A DNA stretch of 14,814 bases, taken from Acidimicrobiales bacterium. Lineage in GTDB: Bacteria; Actinomycetota; Acidimicrobiia; Acidimicrobiales; JABEUL01. Shown here piece by piece: positions 1 to 7,919 of the stretch (position 1 is the stretch's first letter; each line of letters starts with the position of its first letter). The stretch lies in the NCBI GenBank assembly GCA_013044465.1, contig JABEUL010000018.1, positions 1-14,814 of the forward strand, read 5' to 3'. The translations under genes were made by a program, and so were the position numbers. The notes beneath the pieces were generated by a model, which worked only from the letters and a program-made list of their open reading frames with translations, made no database searches and was not told the DNA's origin.

Positions 1-218
1 CCAAGAACCTTAAGTACACTACAAAAATAATGGCCTAAAAGTATCCAAATACCCAGGCAGAAAAGATATTTCTCAAATTAAAGTGCGAAACTCGAGATTA
101 CCTATTTAGATTGCTCTCTAGATCTCCCGATATGCGTGCCCTTCCCCATGTGATCGCAGGAGTAGCTTTCTCAAATTAATCTCAAGTATGCGGGTCCCAA
201 GAAATTGAAATTGACTGA

Positions 219-1052
219 CTAAAGGTCAAAGTCCATCCGAATTTCTTCGATCTCAACATTTGCGATGTTTTCAATTCTCTTTGATCCATCAGGAGAAAAT
301 CCATTTTTGGTGTAGAACTTAATAGCTCTTTCATTTTCGCTTAATACCCAAAGTCCAACTTTTTTGTATGACGCCATTTTTGCAATTTCCAGTGTTCCTT
401 GAAGTAATAGCGTTCCCCCGCCCATTCCCCAGAAGCTTGGATGGAGGTAGAAACCAGTAATTTCACATGTTTCATTTCCCGTCACACGGTCGGGCCCGTA
501 GTGAGTGATACCGGCAATTTTTTGGTCAGCTAAAAGTTTTATGGATAGGGTTTTTGGAGGTGATGACTCTGAAATCAACTTTCGCCAGAGATGCACACGA
601 TTCTCGAAGTTATAGTAGTGGATTAATTTGTGATCAACTAAATCGTCATACCCCATTGTGAAGGAATGTACATGAATTTTTGCTATGTCGTAGATGTCGT
701 CGATTTCAGCTCGATCGATCATGAATTTTACGGCACTTTGGGCAACGGTAGGAGTGAATACTGCAGAATCCGGTTCACTGCCAATTATTAGTTCGCCAAT
801 ATCGTTATGAAGTGATGCTGGCTTTTCCATGACGTATTCGACTGTTTGGTTGTCTTGCTGCTGGTAGATTATGTTATAAAGGCCAAGCATCCCTGGAGCC
901 ATGATCTGGGCAATTGAAGAGTTCGAGATCCTCTTGAATAAGTCCTTGTGGGGTGGCTCATCGTCTTCCGGATCAGTGGCATTGAGCCACTCGATCCACT
1001 CCTCATCAGACCACTCGTCTGGATTTTCTGGAGGCGTTTGCGAATTACTCAC
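219..1052 (-). CDS. GNAT-family N-acetyltransferase with extra N-terminal acidic domain
   Basis: Predicted 277-residue protein starting at GTG. The C-terminal half (about residues 110-277) is a GNAT fold, which transfers an acetyl group from acetyl-CoA to an amine. The acetyl-CoA loop is visible as HPSFWGMGGGTLLLQ near residues 204-218, followed by the typical late motif LWVLSENERAIKFYTKNGF at about 234-252. The first ~100 residues are not GNAT. They begin with an acidic, Trp-rich stretch (EWSDEEWIEWLNATDPEDDE, about 13-32), then a segment containing MLGLYNIIY and a short beta-like region. I recall similar stand-alone or fused N-terminal segments in actinobacterial proteins, but this is unverified. 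The substrate is unknown. No Shine-Dalgarno precedes the GTG, so the start is only moderately secure. It is transcribed divergently from the ccm operon and is probably unrelated to it. Confidence 0.8.
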   Translation of the reverse strand: MSNSQTPPENPDEWSDEEWIEWLNATDPEDDEPPHKDLFKRISNSSIAQIMAPGMLGLYNIIYQQQDNQTVEYVMEKPASLHNDIGELIIGSEPDSAVFTPTVAQSAVKFMIDRAEIDDIYDIAKIHVHSFTMGYDDLVDHKLIHYYNFENRVHLWRKLISESSPPKTLSIKLLADQKIAGITHYGPDRVTGNETCEITGFYLHPSFWGMGGGTLLLQGTLEIAKMASYKKVGLWVLSENERAIKFYTKNGFSPDGSKRIENIANVEIEEIRMDFDL

Positions 1053-1277
1053 TTATAAAATGCTAAACCAAGTAAAGCCTTACAGCAAGACATAGCCAGG
1101 AAAACAGGTCGGTTAACCTTTAATTAATGCATAAATCAAGGTTCCAAGACACACATTTGGAGCTCAGATTAGGTCGATTTCCCTTTAGATAGGCGATTAA
1201 TTGACGAATTAGCTCATGACTTTGAAAGTCCATGTTTAAAAGCAAGGTAAATTTGTAGTTCAACGAGTTGTGAATTG
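1053..1277. other. Divergent intergenic region between the acetyltransferase and ccmA
   Basis: This 225-bp AT-rich gap must hold the promoters of both the acetyltransferase (minus) and the ccm operon (plus). I could not find a -35/-10 pair with good spacing for either. The clearest element is the perfect 13-bp palindrome GACTTTGAAAGTC at 1218-1230. A TTGACG at 1201-1206 resembles a -35 box but has no matching -10. Confidence 0.4.
1218..1230. promoter_or_regulatory. Palindrome upstream of ccmA, possible operator
   Basis: Perfect inverted repeat GACTTT-G-AAAGTC, 47 bp before the ccmA ATG. Flanking CAT/ATG extends the symmetry with one extra C. The size and position fit a dimeric regulator site for the ccm operon. 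No regulator gene is present and no family motif is recognised, so the function is inference. Confidence 0.25.
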
Positions 1278-1979
1278 ATGCCCGAAACTATTGCGCTTAA
1301 AAACGTCATATCTTTGGTTGGGGACTATCCGGTGTTGGCCGGTATTAATTTTGACGCCAAAAATGGCGAGATAATACTTCTCAGAGGCTCAAACGGATCT
1401 GGGAAGACGTCTTTATTAAGACTTATTGCCGGTTTAATACCAGTTTCGAGGGGAAATGCAAGTGTTTTGGGTATTTCCCTAGATGGATCTTCGGGAAATC
1501 AAATTCGAAGTGAAATAGGTTATCTGGGCCATAAGCTTCCGATCTATTACGACTTGAGTGGCCAGGACAATATCAAGTATTTTCTTTCAATTAGGTTATC
1601 TCAATCAGAAATACCAAAAACAAGTGAAAAAAATGGCAATGATTATTTGAAGGAAATAACTAATGAAGCCCTAGCGCTTGTAGGTCTCAGTGTCAAACTA
1701 GGAAAGGAAAAGGCAGGAAACTTATCTCACGGGCAAAAAAAAAGATTAGCTTTGGCACCGATTCTGTGGTCAAAACCGAGAATACTTTTGCTTGACGAAC
1801 CACACTCGGGACTTGATGAAATCTCAAGAGGAGTTCTCGATCAATTAGTTTTAGATGCGGCAAATAAAGGGGCGACAGTAATATATGCGTCGCATGAACA
1901 TGGGGCCAATCAAAGACATGTCACTCGAGTGATTTCACTTGCAGGGGGAAGAGTGGTAGAAGATAAACCAAATGCTTAA
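1278..1979 (+). CDS. ccmA: Heme-exporter ATP-binding protein CcmA
   Basis: ATPase of the CcmABCD complex. It drives release of heme-loaded CcmE from CcmC during System I cytochrome c maturation, on the cytoplasmic face. In 233 residues it shows Walker A (GSNGSGKT, about 37-44), an ABC signature (LSHGQKKR), Walker B (ILLLDEPHSG) and an H-loop (ASHEHG). The length is slightly above the usual ~205-215, owing to a polar insertion around residues 100-125 (SEIPKTSEKNGND). The ATG at 1278 is preferred; a TTG one codon upstream (1275) is possible. The ribosome-binding site is weak. It is the first gene of the operon, and its stop overlaps the ccmB start by 8 bases. Identification is supported by the motifs and by the order of the following genes. 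Confidence 0.93.
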   Translation: MPETIALKNVISLVGDYPVLAGINFDAKNGEIILLRGSNGSGKTSLLRLIAGLIPVSRGNASVLGISLDGSSGNQIRSEIGYLGHKLPIYYDLSGQDNIKYFLSIRLSQSEIPKTSEKNGNDYLKEITNEALALVGLSVKLGKEKAGNLSHGQKKRLALAPILWSKPRILLLDEPHSGLDEISRGVLDQLVLDAANKGATVIYASHEHGANQRHVTRVISLAGGRVVEDKPNA

Positions 1980-2646
1980 GAGTTCATGGATTGTATTTAA
2001 AAAAGATGTCAAAATTGAGATGAAGAGTCGTGTCCTGGCTTTTCAAGTGCTGCCGTTGGCAGGTGCGGTTTTGATTATCTTCGGGTTTGCACTGGGTCCT
2101 GATAACCAAGTACTCTCTAGAGCCGCTCCAGGTCTCGTTTGGATCACCATTCTGCTAGTTTCCCTTTTGGCCGTTACCAGATCCATTGCGATCGAGGACG
2201 AAATTGGAGCTGACGGGATAAGGCTATTCGGGATAGATCCAGGTGGGCTTTATTTAGGAAAGACCATGGCTGCAACAATTCAGGTGTTTTTAATCGGAGT
2301 CGTGATCATTTTTTCAAGTGCAGCCATATTTAACTCAGGGTTTTCTGACATTTTGAGTATCCTGGCGATGGTGCTAGGTGGCTTTTTGGCTGTTGGGGCG
2401 CTATGTTCAGCAGGTATTTTGTTTGGCATGATGTCTCTAGCAAGCAATGTGCGCGAGACGCTACTGCCGTTGTTGTTCCTGCCAGTGGCAGCGCCTGTAG
2501 TACTAGCGGCTACTAAAGTGTCGGTGCCTGCATTAGGGGGTTCCAAAGCGAGTATTCTTGAATGGTTAGGTGTTCTTGCCGTCCTATTTATTGCATATTT
2601 GTCAGTAGGGACTGTCGTATCTGAATCGCTCCTGGAGGAGAATTGA
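1972..2646 (+). CDS. ccmB: Heme-exporter membrane protein CcmB
   Basis: Membrane partner of CcmA, 224 residues, within the family's usual size. About six hydrophobic segments are visible (near 24-42, 52-71, 97-118, 127-150, 161-180 and 197-216). The cytoplasmic loop after the second segment has the characteristic CcmB run with IEDEIGADGIRLF, followed by a GLYLGK segment that leads into the next helix. The start ATG lies inside the end of ccmA, so translation is probably coupled. Its TGA overlaps the TTG start of ccmC. CcmB is needed together with CcmA for release of holo-CcmE. There are no unusual features beyond the tight packing. Confidence 0.92.
   Translation: MLKSSWIVFKKDVKIEMKSRVLAFQVLPLAGAVLIIFGFALGPDNQVLSRAAPGLVWITILLVSLLAVTRSIAIEDEIGADGIRLFGIDPGGLYLGKTMAATIQVFLIGVVIIFSSAAIFNSGFSDILSILAMVLGGFLAVGALCSAGILFGMMSLASNVRETLLPLLFLPVAAPVVLAATKVSVPALGGSKASILEWLGVLAVLFIAYLSVGTVVSESLLEEN
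2634..2640 (+). promoter_or_regulatory. Ribosome-binding site setting the TTG start of ccmC
   Basis: GGAGGAG lies inside the 3' end of ccmB, about 4-5 bases before TTG at 2643. It is the strongest Shine-Dalgarno in the ccm operon. It supports initiation at the rare TTG, which overlaps the ccmB TGA. Confidence 0.7.
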
Positions 2647-3503
2647 CACTTGAAGTGAATGCCACTAAAGGCAATAGTGAAAGTTACGACCAAATTCCAA
2701 ATGTCGCGCATGTGGAACCTCGATTACCAGGAGTTTCTCAAGAAGATGGAGAGCTAGATAGTGCGTTAAGGGCAAGTTATCACTGTAGGTGGAGGACCAT
2801 TGTAGGAGTTCTCGGGCTTTTAACTACTTTGCTTACACTAGTTTTAGGCCTATTTGTGACTCCACCAGTCCAAGTTCTCGGGAATACTGGGCGTCTTTTA
2901 TATGTCCATCCAGCCTTAGCCTGGGGCGCACTTTACCTCGCATTTGGAACGACTACAGTTGCCTCACTTCTGTGGCTTTGGAAGAGGACGCGATCGCTTT
3001 TTTGGGACCGAGTAGCTGGGGCAAGTGCCGAGGTTGGAGCACTGTTTTTGGCCCTAACTCTTATTACTGGTTCTATTTGGGGGAGAACGACTTGGGGAGT
3101 GTGGTGGACTTGGGATGCCAGATTAACTTTGACTGCAGTATTGTTGGTTCTTTACTTGGGATACATGGCAGTTAGATCAGTTGGAGGATCACCAAGTGCC
3201 AAAGCGACAAGGAACTCCATCACTGCACTTATTGCTGCCGTTGACGTACCTATCGTGCATTTTTCCGTTGACTGGTGGAATACACTTCATCAAAAAGCTT
3301 CGGTTCTCACTCCAAATCTTAATTTAAGAGTTCACGGCATAATTGCTGTAACTATGGGAATCAGTTTTGTTGCCGTGACATTAATCTGGGTATATTTGGT
3401 GAGACTTAGATATGAAAATATGCTTTTAGAACAGGCAAAGGAGCGGGCCTACATATCTATATCAATACAGGAGCGCCTAAAAGAGTCCGAGGATGTTAAA
3501 TGA
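2643..3503 (+). CDS. ccmC: Heme-handling protein CcmC
   Basis: CcmC binds heme at the outer face of the membrane and helps attach it covalently to CcmE. The tryptophan-rich WWD heme-binding motif is present (TWGVWWTWDAR, about 150-160). The candidate axial histidines are H89 in LLYVHP and the LHQ histidine (about 216) in the conserved DWWNTLHQ segment. There are six hydrophobic segments. At 286 residues it is longer than the usual ~245. The excess is a polar N-terminal extension of roughly 48 residues before the first helix, predicted cytoplasmic. The start is TTG with a strong Shine-Dalgarno. Its stop overlaps the ATG of ccmD in an ATGA arrangement. Confidence 0.93.
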   Translation: MTLEVNATKGNSESYDQIPNVAHVEPRLPGVSQEDGELDSALRASYHCRWRTIVGVLGLLTTLLTLVLGLFVTPPVQVLGNTGRLLYVHPALAWGALYLAFGTTTVASLLWLWKRTRSLFWDRVAGASAEVGALFLALTLITGSIWGRTTWGVWWTWDARLTLTAVLLVLYLGYMAVRSVGGSPSAKATRNSITALIAAVDVPIVHFSVDWWNTLHQKASVLTPNLNLRVHGIIAVTMGISFVAVTLIWVYLVRLRYENMLLEQAKERAYISISIQERLKESEDVK

Positions 3504-3637
3504 ATAGCTATGTAGTAGCGGGCTATAGCGTGGCGGTAGTTTCAACGGCGATCTATGGAGCTTCACTTTATCTTAAGAAGATGAGGCTGCTTAAGCTAAT
3601 GGGTGGAAAAGACAAGCTAAAACCAGAAAATGACTGA
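3500..3637 (+). CDS. ccmD: Small membrane protein CcmD
   Basis: A 45-codon ORF fills the gap between ccmC and ccmE. It begins MNSYVVAGYSVAVVSTAIYG and ends KLKPEND. One hydrophobic helix (about residues 4-24) is followed by a basic segment with KK, R and K, the usual CcmD plan of one helix with a charged cytoplasmic tail. CcmD stabilises the CcmABC-CcmE complex and is needed for release of holo-CcmE. The ATG overlaps the ccmC stop (ATGA), and the TGA lies 8 bases inside ccmE. CcmD sequences diverge strongly, so the call rests on size, topology and position. Confidence 0.82.
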   Translation: MNSYVVAGYSVAVVSTAIYGASLYLKKMRLLKLMGGKDKLKPEND

Positions 3638-4223
3638 TAGAAACACAGCTTTTTTCAGCGACGAGAAAAGTGGTGAGAACACGCTTACAAGTGAGGATTT
3701 AACTTCTAGAAGCTTGGATTCATCTAATGGCTTGGCAAATACCGATCTAAATCTCCTAGCCAAAAAGGTAGAGAAGTCAAAGAAGGCTAGAAAGCGCAGA
3801 CTGATTGTTGTAGCCATAGTTCTAATCTGTGCGTTTGGCTATCTGATGTATCAAGGATTAACTAACTCGATTCAGTACTTCAAAACAGTTGATCAAGCTG
3901 TAGCAGATAGATCGACACTTGGAACTTCCACATTCAGAGTCGAAGGAACGGTGGTGGATGGTTCAATCAGACGCAATGGTGCCCAAACGCTTTTTTCAAT
4001 TTCTTCTAACGGTGTGACTTTGCCAATAATTGACAGTGGGTCACCGCCTTCACTTTTTCAGCAGGGTATACCCGTGGTGCTGGTAGGTCATTTTGATTCA
4101 GGTAGTGGTCCAGGCGACACTTCCCTCACTTTTGAGACAAATCAAATTATGGTAAAACATTCCAGCGTTTATATAGCAGAGCATCCAAACCGGGTAAAGG
4201 CGCAAAACGGAACAAGTAGATGA
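3630..4223 (+). CDS. ccmE: Heme chaperone CcmE (histidine type)
   Basis: Periplasm-side heme chaperone that carries covalently bound heme from CcmC to CcmF. The 197 residues comprise a polar cytoplasmic N-terminus of about 55, a single transmembrane anchor (about 57-76, after the basic KKARKRR) and an OB-fold domain. The heme-attachment motif HxxxY appears as KHSSVY (H177, Y181). This makes it the classical His type rather than the CxxxY variant. Conserved beta-strand elements are FRVEGTVVDGSI and IPVVLVGHFD. The cytoplasmic N-terminus is longer than in proteobacterial CcmE, which usually has only a few residues there. The start overlaps ccmD and the stop overlaps ccmF (ATGA). Confidence 0.92.
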   Translation: MTDRNTAFFSDEKSGENTLTSEDLTSRSLDSSNGLANTDLNLLAKKVEKSKKARKRRLIVVAIVLICAFGYLMYQGLTNSIQYFKTVDQAVADRSTLGTSTFRVEGTVVDGSIRRNGAQTLFSISSNGVTLPIIDSGSPPSLFQQGIPVVLVGHFDSGSGPGDTSLTFETNQIMVKHSSVYIAEHPNRVKAQNGTSR

Positions 4224-6271
4224 ATGACTTAAATATAGTCATAGGGAAAGCCGGAGTACTTCTGGCACTAATAAGTTCGGTGATTGGTTTGATAGCAATC
4301 GGTTACTCTCTATACTCGCGTCTCAAGAGAAAAGGTACTAATTCTGAGAAACCACCTTCTATTGCATATACCAATGCTTATGTATACCTGAACTTGGCGG
4401 GTTGCCTAATTGCGGTTGGGGCAATGGAGCATGCTTTAATTACTCACGACTTTGCAATTGCCTTTGTGGCTCAGAACAATGCAAGAGAGACCCCTCTTTT
4501 ATATACCATCACAGGCCTATGGTCGGCACTGAGCGGTTCTATACTCCTGTGGGTATTTTTACTCGGGATATTCAGTGTAATCTTTGTTTATAGATATCGA
4601 AAATCAGACTCACTTGTAGTCTGGTGGGCGAGGTTTGTAATTGGTCTAGTCGTCATTTTCTTTTTGGTGCTACTAATTGGTCCAGCTGATGCTTTTTCAA
4701 AAACAGTGGGTGCTATCCCATCCGATGGAGCCGGTCCAAATGCACTACTCCAGGACAACTTATTAGTGGCAATCCATCCGGTATTGCTTTATACGGGTTT
4801 TGTCGGCTTTACAATCCCATTTGCACTCACTATCGGCAGGCTTTTAGCGGGATCGAGGGGCAAAATCTGGCTATATGAGGTTCGCAAATTCATGTTGATT
4901 CCATGGTCTTGCTTAAGTTTGGGCATTATTATGGGAGCTTGGTGGTCATATCAGGTACTTGGCTGGGGTGGATTTTGGGCTTGGGATCCAGTGGAAAATG
5001 CTGCGCTCATGCCGTGGCTTATGGCAACTGCCTCACTGCATTCAAACATTGCTACCGAAAATCGGTCCATGCTTACAACCTGGTCAATGTCGCTCGTATT
5101 GGCAACGTTTAATCTGACACTTTTAGGAACTTTCTTGACCAGATCCGGAGTGATTGAAAGCGTCCATGCATTTGCAAATTCAGGAGCCGTTGGGCCAGCA
5201 CTTGCAGTGGCATTGATTGTTTCATTGGTGGGCTCGACGTTGCTTGTTGCCACAAGAGGCCACTTACTTGGACTTGGAAATAAAATAGAGCTCGCTTGGT
5301 CTCGACCTGCAGCCTTTGTGGCCAATAACCTAGCCTTTAGTGCACTTACTTTGGTTGTGCTAGTTGGAACTACATTCCCCATAGTTGCTTCTGCATTCGG
5401 AAACACAATAAGTATCGGAAGGCCCTACTACGATTCCTTAAGTGTGCCAATTGGACTTTTCATACTTATTGCCATGGGAGTGGCGCCAATTCTTTCCTAT
5501 CAAGGAGCCAATCTAGATCTTTTGCGTAAACGTCTTTTTATTCCGGCATTCTTCGGAGCACTCGTGTTTTTCATTTTGGTGATTAACGGAGCTAGTGACT
5601 TGGCGGCATTGAGCGCCTTTGGGCTAGCCGCATTTGCGTTTTGTGTGGCAATGATGCAGCTAAAAGTATCGATTCTTTCTTCTCATCGGGCTAAGTCGGG
5701 ATGGTGGAGAGGATTAGTTGGGAGAGAAGGGGGAGGGATGATCGCTCATATTGGCCTTGTCATTATTGGCGTTGGCATGGTGGCGGCCCTTTCGTATGGC
5801 CAGCGTGGAGAAGTAAATATCTCACCTGGAAAATCTGCTTACTTTGACGGTGTCAAGATTACCTACCTGGGGACCAGAGTAGTTGATTTGCCTGGGAAAA
5901 CAGTTACTTCTGCAAATTTGGAAATTAATGGATCAGGAAATTACAGACCCGAGATTACTGTATTTGGAAATACGAATGAGGGTGTGGGAACTCCAGCAAT
6001 AGATTCAAATTTGATACGAGACGTTTATTTGACTGTGGCGGAACTGCCCACAGGAGCGAATCAGTCGAGCATAGTAGTAGGAGTAATTGTCCAGCCTATG
6101 GTCGCATGGATCTGGATAGGGGGATTTGTGGTATTTTTTGGCGGGCTTGCATCCGTTTTATCTAGAAGAAAGAGAGTTGCCACTCGGCCTAGAATCACAT
6201 CTATCGAGTCTATTAGCGAGTTGCTCCAAGATAAATCTTCTGGTTCAGAACTTGAAGAGCTGAAAAGATGA
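4220..6271 (+). CDS. ccmF: Heme ligase CcmF
   Basis: Large polytopic membrane protein of the holocytochrome c synthetase. It takes heme from CcmE and ligates it to the CXXCH thiols of apocytochromes together with CcmH/CcmI. At 683 residues it is near the usual ~650. The WWD motif is GWGGFWAWDPVENAALMPWL (about 248-267). The flanking histidines likely to ligand heme are H186 (AIHPVLLYTG) and H274 (SLHSN). An N-terminal ALWS-like segment (LWSALSGSILLW, about 100-111) is also typical. The C-terminal ~100 residues hold an extracytoplasmic domain and a last helix (about 618-638) followed by a charged tail. It is coupled to ccmE and ccmG by ATGA overlaps. Confidence 0.95.
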   Translation: MNDLNIVIGKAGVLLALISSVIGLIAIGYSLYSRLKRKGTNSEKPPSIAYTNAYVYLNLAGCLIAVGAMEHALITHDFAIAFVAQNNARETPLLYTITGLWSALSGSILLWVFLLGIFSVIFVYRYRKSDSLVVWWARFVIGLVVIFFLVLLIGPADAFSKTVGAIPSDGAGPNALLQDNLLVAIHPVLLYTGFVGFTIPFALTIGRLLAGSRGKIWLYEVRKFMLIPWSCLSLGIIMGAWWSYQVLGWGGFWAWDPVENAALMPWLMATASLHSNIATENRSMLTTWSMSLVLATFNLTLLGTFLTRSGVIESVHAFANSGAVGPALAVALIVSLVGSTLLVATRGHLLGLGNKIELAWSRPAAFVANNLAFSALTLVVLVGTTFPIVASAFGNTISIGRPYYDSLSVPIGLFILIAMGVAPILSYQGANLDLLRKRLFIPAFFGALVFFILVINGASDLAALSAFGLAAFAFCVAMMQLKVSILSSHRAKSGWWRGLVGREGGGMIAHIGLVIIGVGMVAALSYGQRGEVNISPGKSAYFDGVKITYLGTRVVDLPGKTVTSANLEINGSGNYRPEITVFGNTNEGVGTPAIDSNLIRDVYLTVAELPTGANQSSIVVGVIVQPMVAWIWIGGFVVFFGGLASVLSRRKRVATRPRITSIESISELLQDKSSGSELEELKR

Positions 6272-6879
6272 GTGACGCCAATTTTGATCAATTAAGCCAA
6301 ACCCCTCTCTCGCCCAATGAACTCACGCCAAGGAGTCGTTCACGAGTAGTGATTCTTGCAAGTTTCACTGTTGCACTTGTTGCAATTGCACTTGTTGCAA
6401 TTTTAGCTACCCGGCCGCAAGCGGGAAATGTTCAAGCACCATCTCCACTAGTAGGTCAAAATGCTCCGTCAATATCTGGGACATCTTTAAATGGGAACGG
6501 TTTTATAAACTTGTCGGCTTTTAGGGGAAAGTATGTTGTAATCAATTTTTTTGCTTCATGGTGTACACCTTGCCAAATAGAAGAGCCAGAATTAGTTCAA
6601 TTTGCATACCAGCACGGCAAAACTGGGGACGCTGTAGTCCTAGGAGTTGCTTTTAACGATCCATCAAGTGATGCTGAAAATTTTTTACACAGTTCTGGGT
6701 CAACGTGGCCATCAATTGATGACACAACAGGTTCAATAGCCACAGCATTCGGGGTAAGTGAACCTCCCGAGACTTTTGTCATAAATCCCCAAGGAATAGT
6801 GTTGGCAAAACTGATCGGACCTGTTACAGATCAGGGTTTGGATTCAGTTATATCAAAGGCCAAGTCCTTAGGTGAGTGA
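6268..6879 (+). CDS. ccmG: Thiol-disulfide oxidoreductase CcmG / DsbE
   Basis: Membrane-anchored thioredoxin-like protein that reduces the CXXCH disulfide of apocytochromes, or CcmH, on the outside of the membrane. It has 203 residues with one anchor helix (about 27-47) and a thioredoxin domain from ~65. The active site is FFASWCTPC (C99, C102). The conserved ETFVINPQG segment contains a threonine in place of the more usual cis-proline-adjacent pattern seen as PETFVID in the family. The anchor contains an exact 15-bp tandem duplication at DNA level (see repeat). The start overlaps the ccmF stop (ATGA), and the stop overlaps the GTG start of ccmH. Confidence 0.93.
   Translation: MSDANFDQLSQTPLSPNELTPRSRSRVVILASFTVALVAIALVAILATRPQAGNVQAPSPLVGQNAPSISGTSLNGNGFINLSAFRGKYVVINFFASWCTPCQIEEPELVQFAYQHGKTGDAVVLGVAFNDPSSDAENFLHSSGSTWPSIDDTTGSIATAFGVSEPPETFVINPQGIVLAKLIGPVTDQGLDSVISKAKSLGE
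6371..6400 (+). repeat. 15-bp perfect tandem duplication in the ccmG membrane anchor
   Basis: TTGCACTTGTTGCAA occurs twice back to back (6371-6385 and 6386-6400). The copies are identical and the repeat is in frame, doubling ALVAI in the single transmembrane helix. It looks like a recent slippage or duplication event that the hydrophobic helix tolerates. Confidence 0.85.
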
Positions 6880-7891
6880 AGCCCCGAAACAAACTAGCGA
6901 GAATAAGCTAAAGTATCGTCTTGGTTGGGGCCTGATTGCTCTGTTACTTATCAGTGCAGTAGGTTTAGTAGTACTTAAACCAGCTCCCATGAGTGTGACT
7001 CAACGAGCTCAAGCACTAGATGCCCAAATTCGATGTCCTGCATGTGAAGGGCAAAGCGTTCTAGATTCCTCAGCACCGATTGCAGTAGATATAAGAGCTG
7101 AAGTTTTAAACGACATCCAAGCAGGTCAAAGCAACTCAGAGATTATGACGACTCTCGAGGGTGCCTATGGGTCAGGAATATCTTTGGCTCCCACAGGAAG
7201 TGCTTTAGCGAGTCTGGCATGGTGGTTTCCTATTGGCCTAATTGTTGCAGTAATACTGTTTCTAATAGGCGTTGGATTAAAACGTAGGCTTCAGCCAGAA
7301 AATGATGTCGTCATCGAAACGAAAAGTGATAAAAGAAGCCAGAATTACAGGGTGCTCTTGGGAGCCAAGCGGAAGCTTTTATTTAGAGGCGCCCTATTCT
7401 CATTTGCTTTAGCTGCCCTCTATGTGGCAGGTTTGATGTCAGGATTAAAACTTCCTGGAGCAAAAACCTCTTCAAATGAGATTCCAGTATCAAAATTATT
7501 AACTGATGCTAGAAATCTCAGCGCGGATAATCAAGAACAAGCAGCCTTAGCTATGTACTCGCAAGTGCTTTCAATAGATCCAAAAAATGCTTATGCCTTA
7601 AGTGAGCAAGGTTGGTTGGTTTCTCAATCAGGAGAAGCAAATCACGACCCCGCTCTGGTTGAAATTGGTCAAGCAGAGATTCAAAAGGCAATCGAAATAG
7701 ACTCCAACCTCGCCGAAGCCAGGCTCTACCTCGGGACAATTTTATTTAACGATGATGATCAACCTTCACAAGCAGTGGTCCAATTTCAAAGTTTTTTGGC
7801 CGACCATCCTAGTCAAGAACTAATTGATGCAGGAAGGTCCCAAATAATCCTGGCGTATAAAGCTGATAACAAGACACCTCCGCTAAAGTGA
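6872..7891 (+). CDS. ccmH: CcmH-CcmI fusion, apocytochrome thiol and chaperone protein
   Basis: The N-terminal part is CcmH. It has a helix (about 18-36), then the redox motif IRCPACEG (C55, C58), a helical bundle, and a second membrane helix (about 114-135). CcmH exchanges thiols with apocytochrome and CcmG. The C-terminal part (about 165-339) has another helix (about 172-191) and TPR-like repeats (about 215-315, for example AMYSQVLSIDPKNAYAL and IQKAIEIDSNLAEARLYLGTI). This matches CcmI/CycH, which binds the apocytochrome tail. The two are usually separate genes, or fused as in E. coli CcmH. It starts with GTG overlapping the ccmG stop and is the last gene of the operon. A 28-bp gap with no clear terminator separates it from the convergent SDR gene. 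Confidence 0.88.
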   Translation: MSEAPKQTSENKLKYRLGWGLIALLLISAVGLVVLKPAPMSVTQRAQALDAQIRCPACEGQSVLDSSAPIAVDIRAEVLNDIQAGQSNSEIMTTLEGAYGSGISLAPTGSALASLAWWFPIGLIVAVILFLIGVGLKRRLQPENDVVIETKSDKRSQNYRVLLGAKRKLLFRGALFSFALAALYVAGLMSGLKLPGAKTSSNEIPVSKLLTDARNLSADNQEQAALAMYSQVLSIDPKNAYALSEQGWLVSQSGEANHDPALVEIGQAEIQKAIEIDSNLAEARLYLGTILFNDDDQPSQAVVQFQSFLADHPSQELIDAGRSQIILAYKADNKTPPLK

Positions 7892-7919
7892 AATTCATTT
7901 TTCCATTTTGTAGCAGGCG

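Noticed and set aside
67..179. Direct repeat TTTCTCAAATTAA at 69-81 and 167-179 left of the acetyltransferase
   Set aside because: Only 13 bp in AT-rich sequence, not flanking any element and with no integrase or transposase; a chance repeat or attachment-site remnant cannot be told apart.
901..1095. Plus-strand ORF opposite the acetyltransferase 5' end
   Set aside because: Low-complexity Ser/Gly/His product antisense to a better-supported gene; likewise the antisense frames within ccmB, ccmF and the molybdoenzyme.
1201..1229. Sigma-70 promoter for the ccm operon using TTGACG at 1201
   Set aside because: The hexamer 16-18 bp downstream (around GAAAGT) is not a credible -10.
7892..7919. Bidirectional terminator between ccmH/I and the SDR gene
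   Set aside because: The 28-bp gap has T-rich runs but no stem of useful length; only GACGTC nearby is palindromic.
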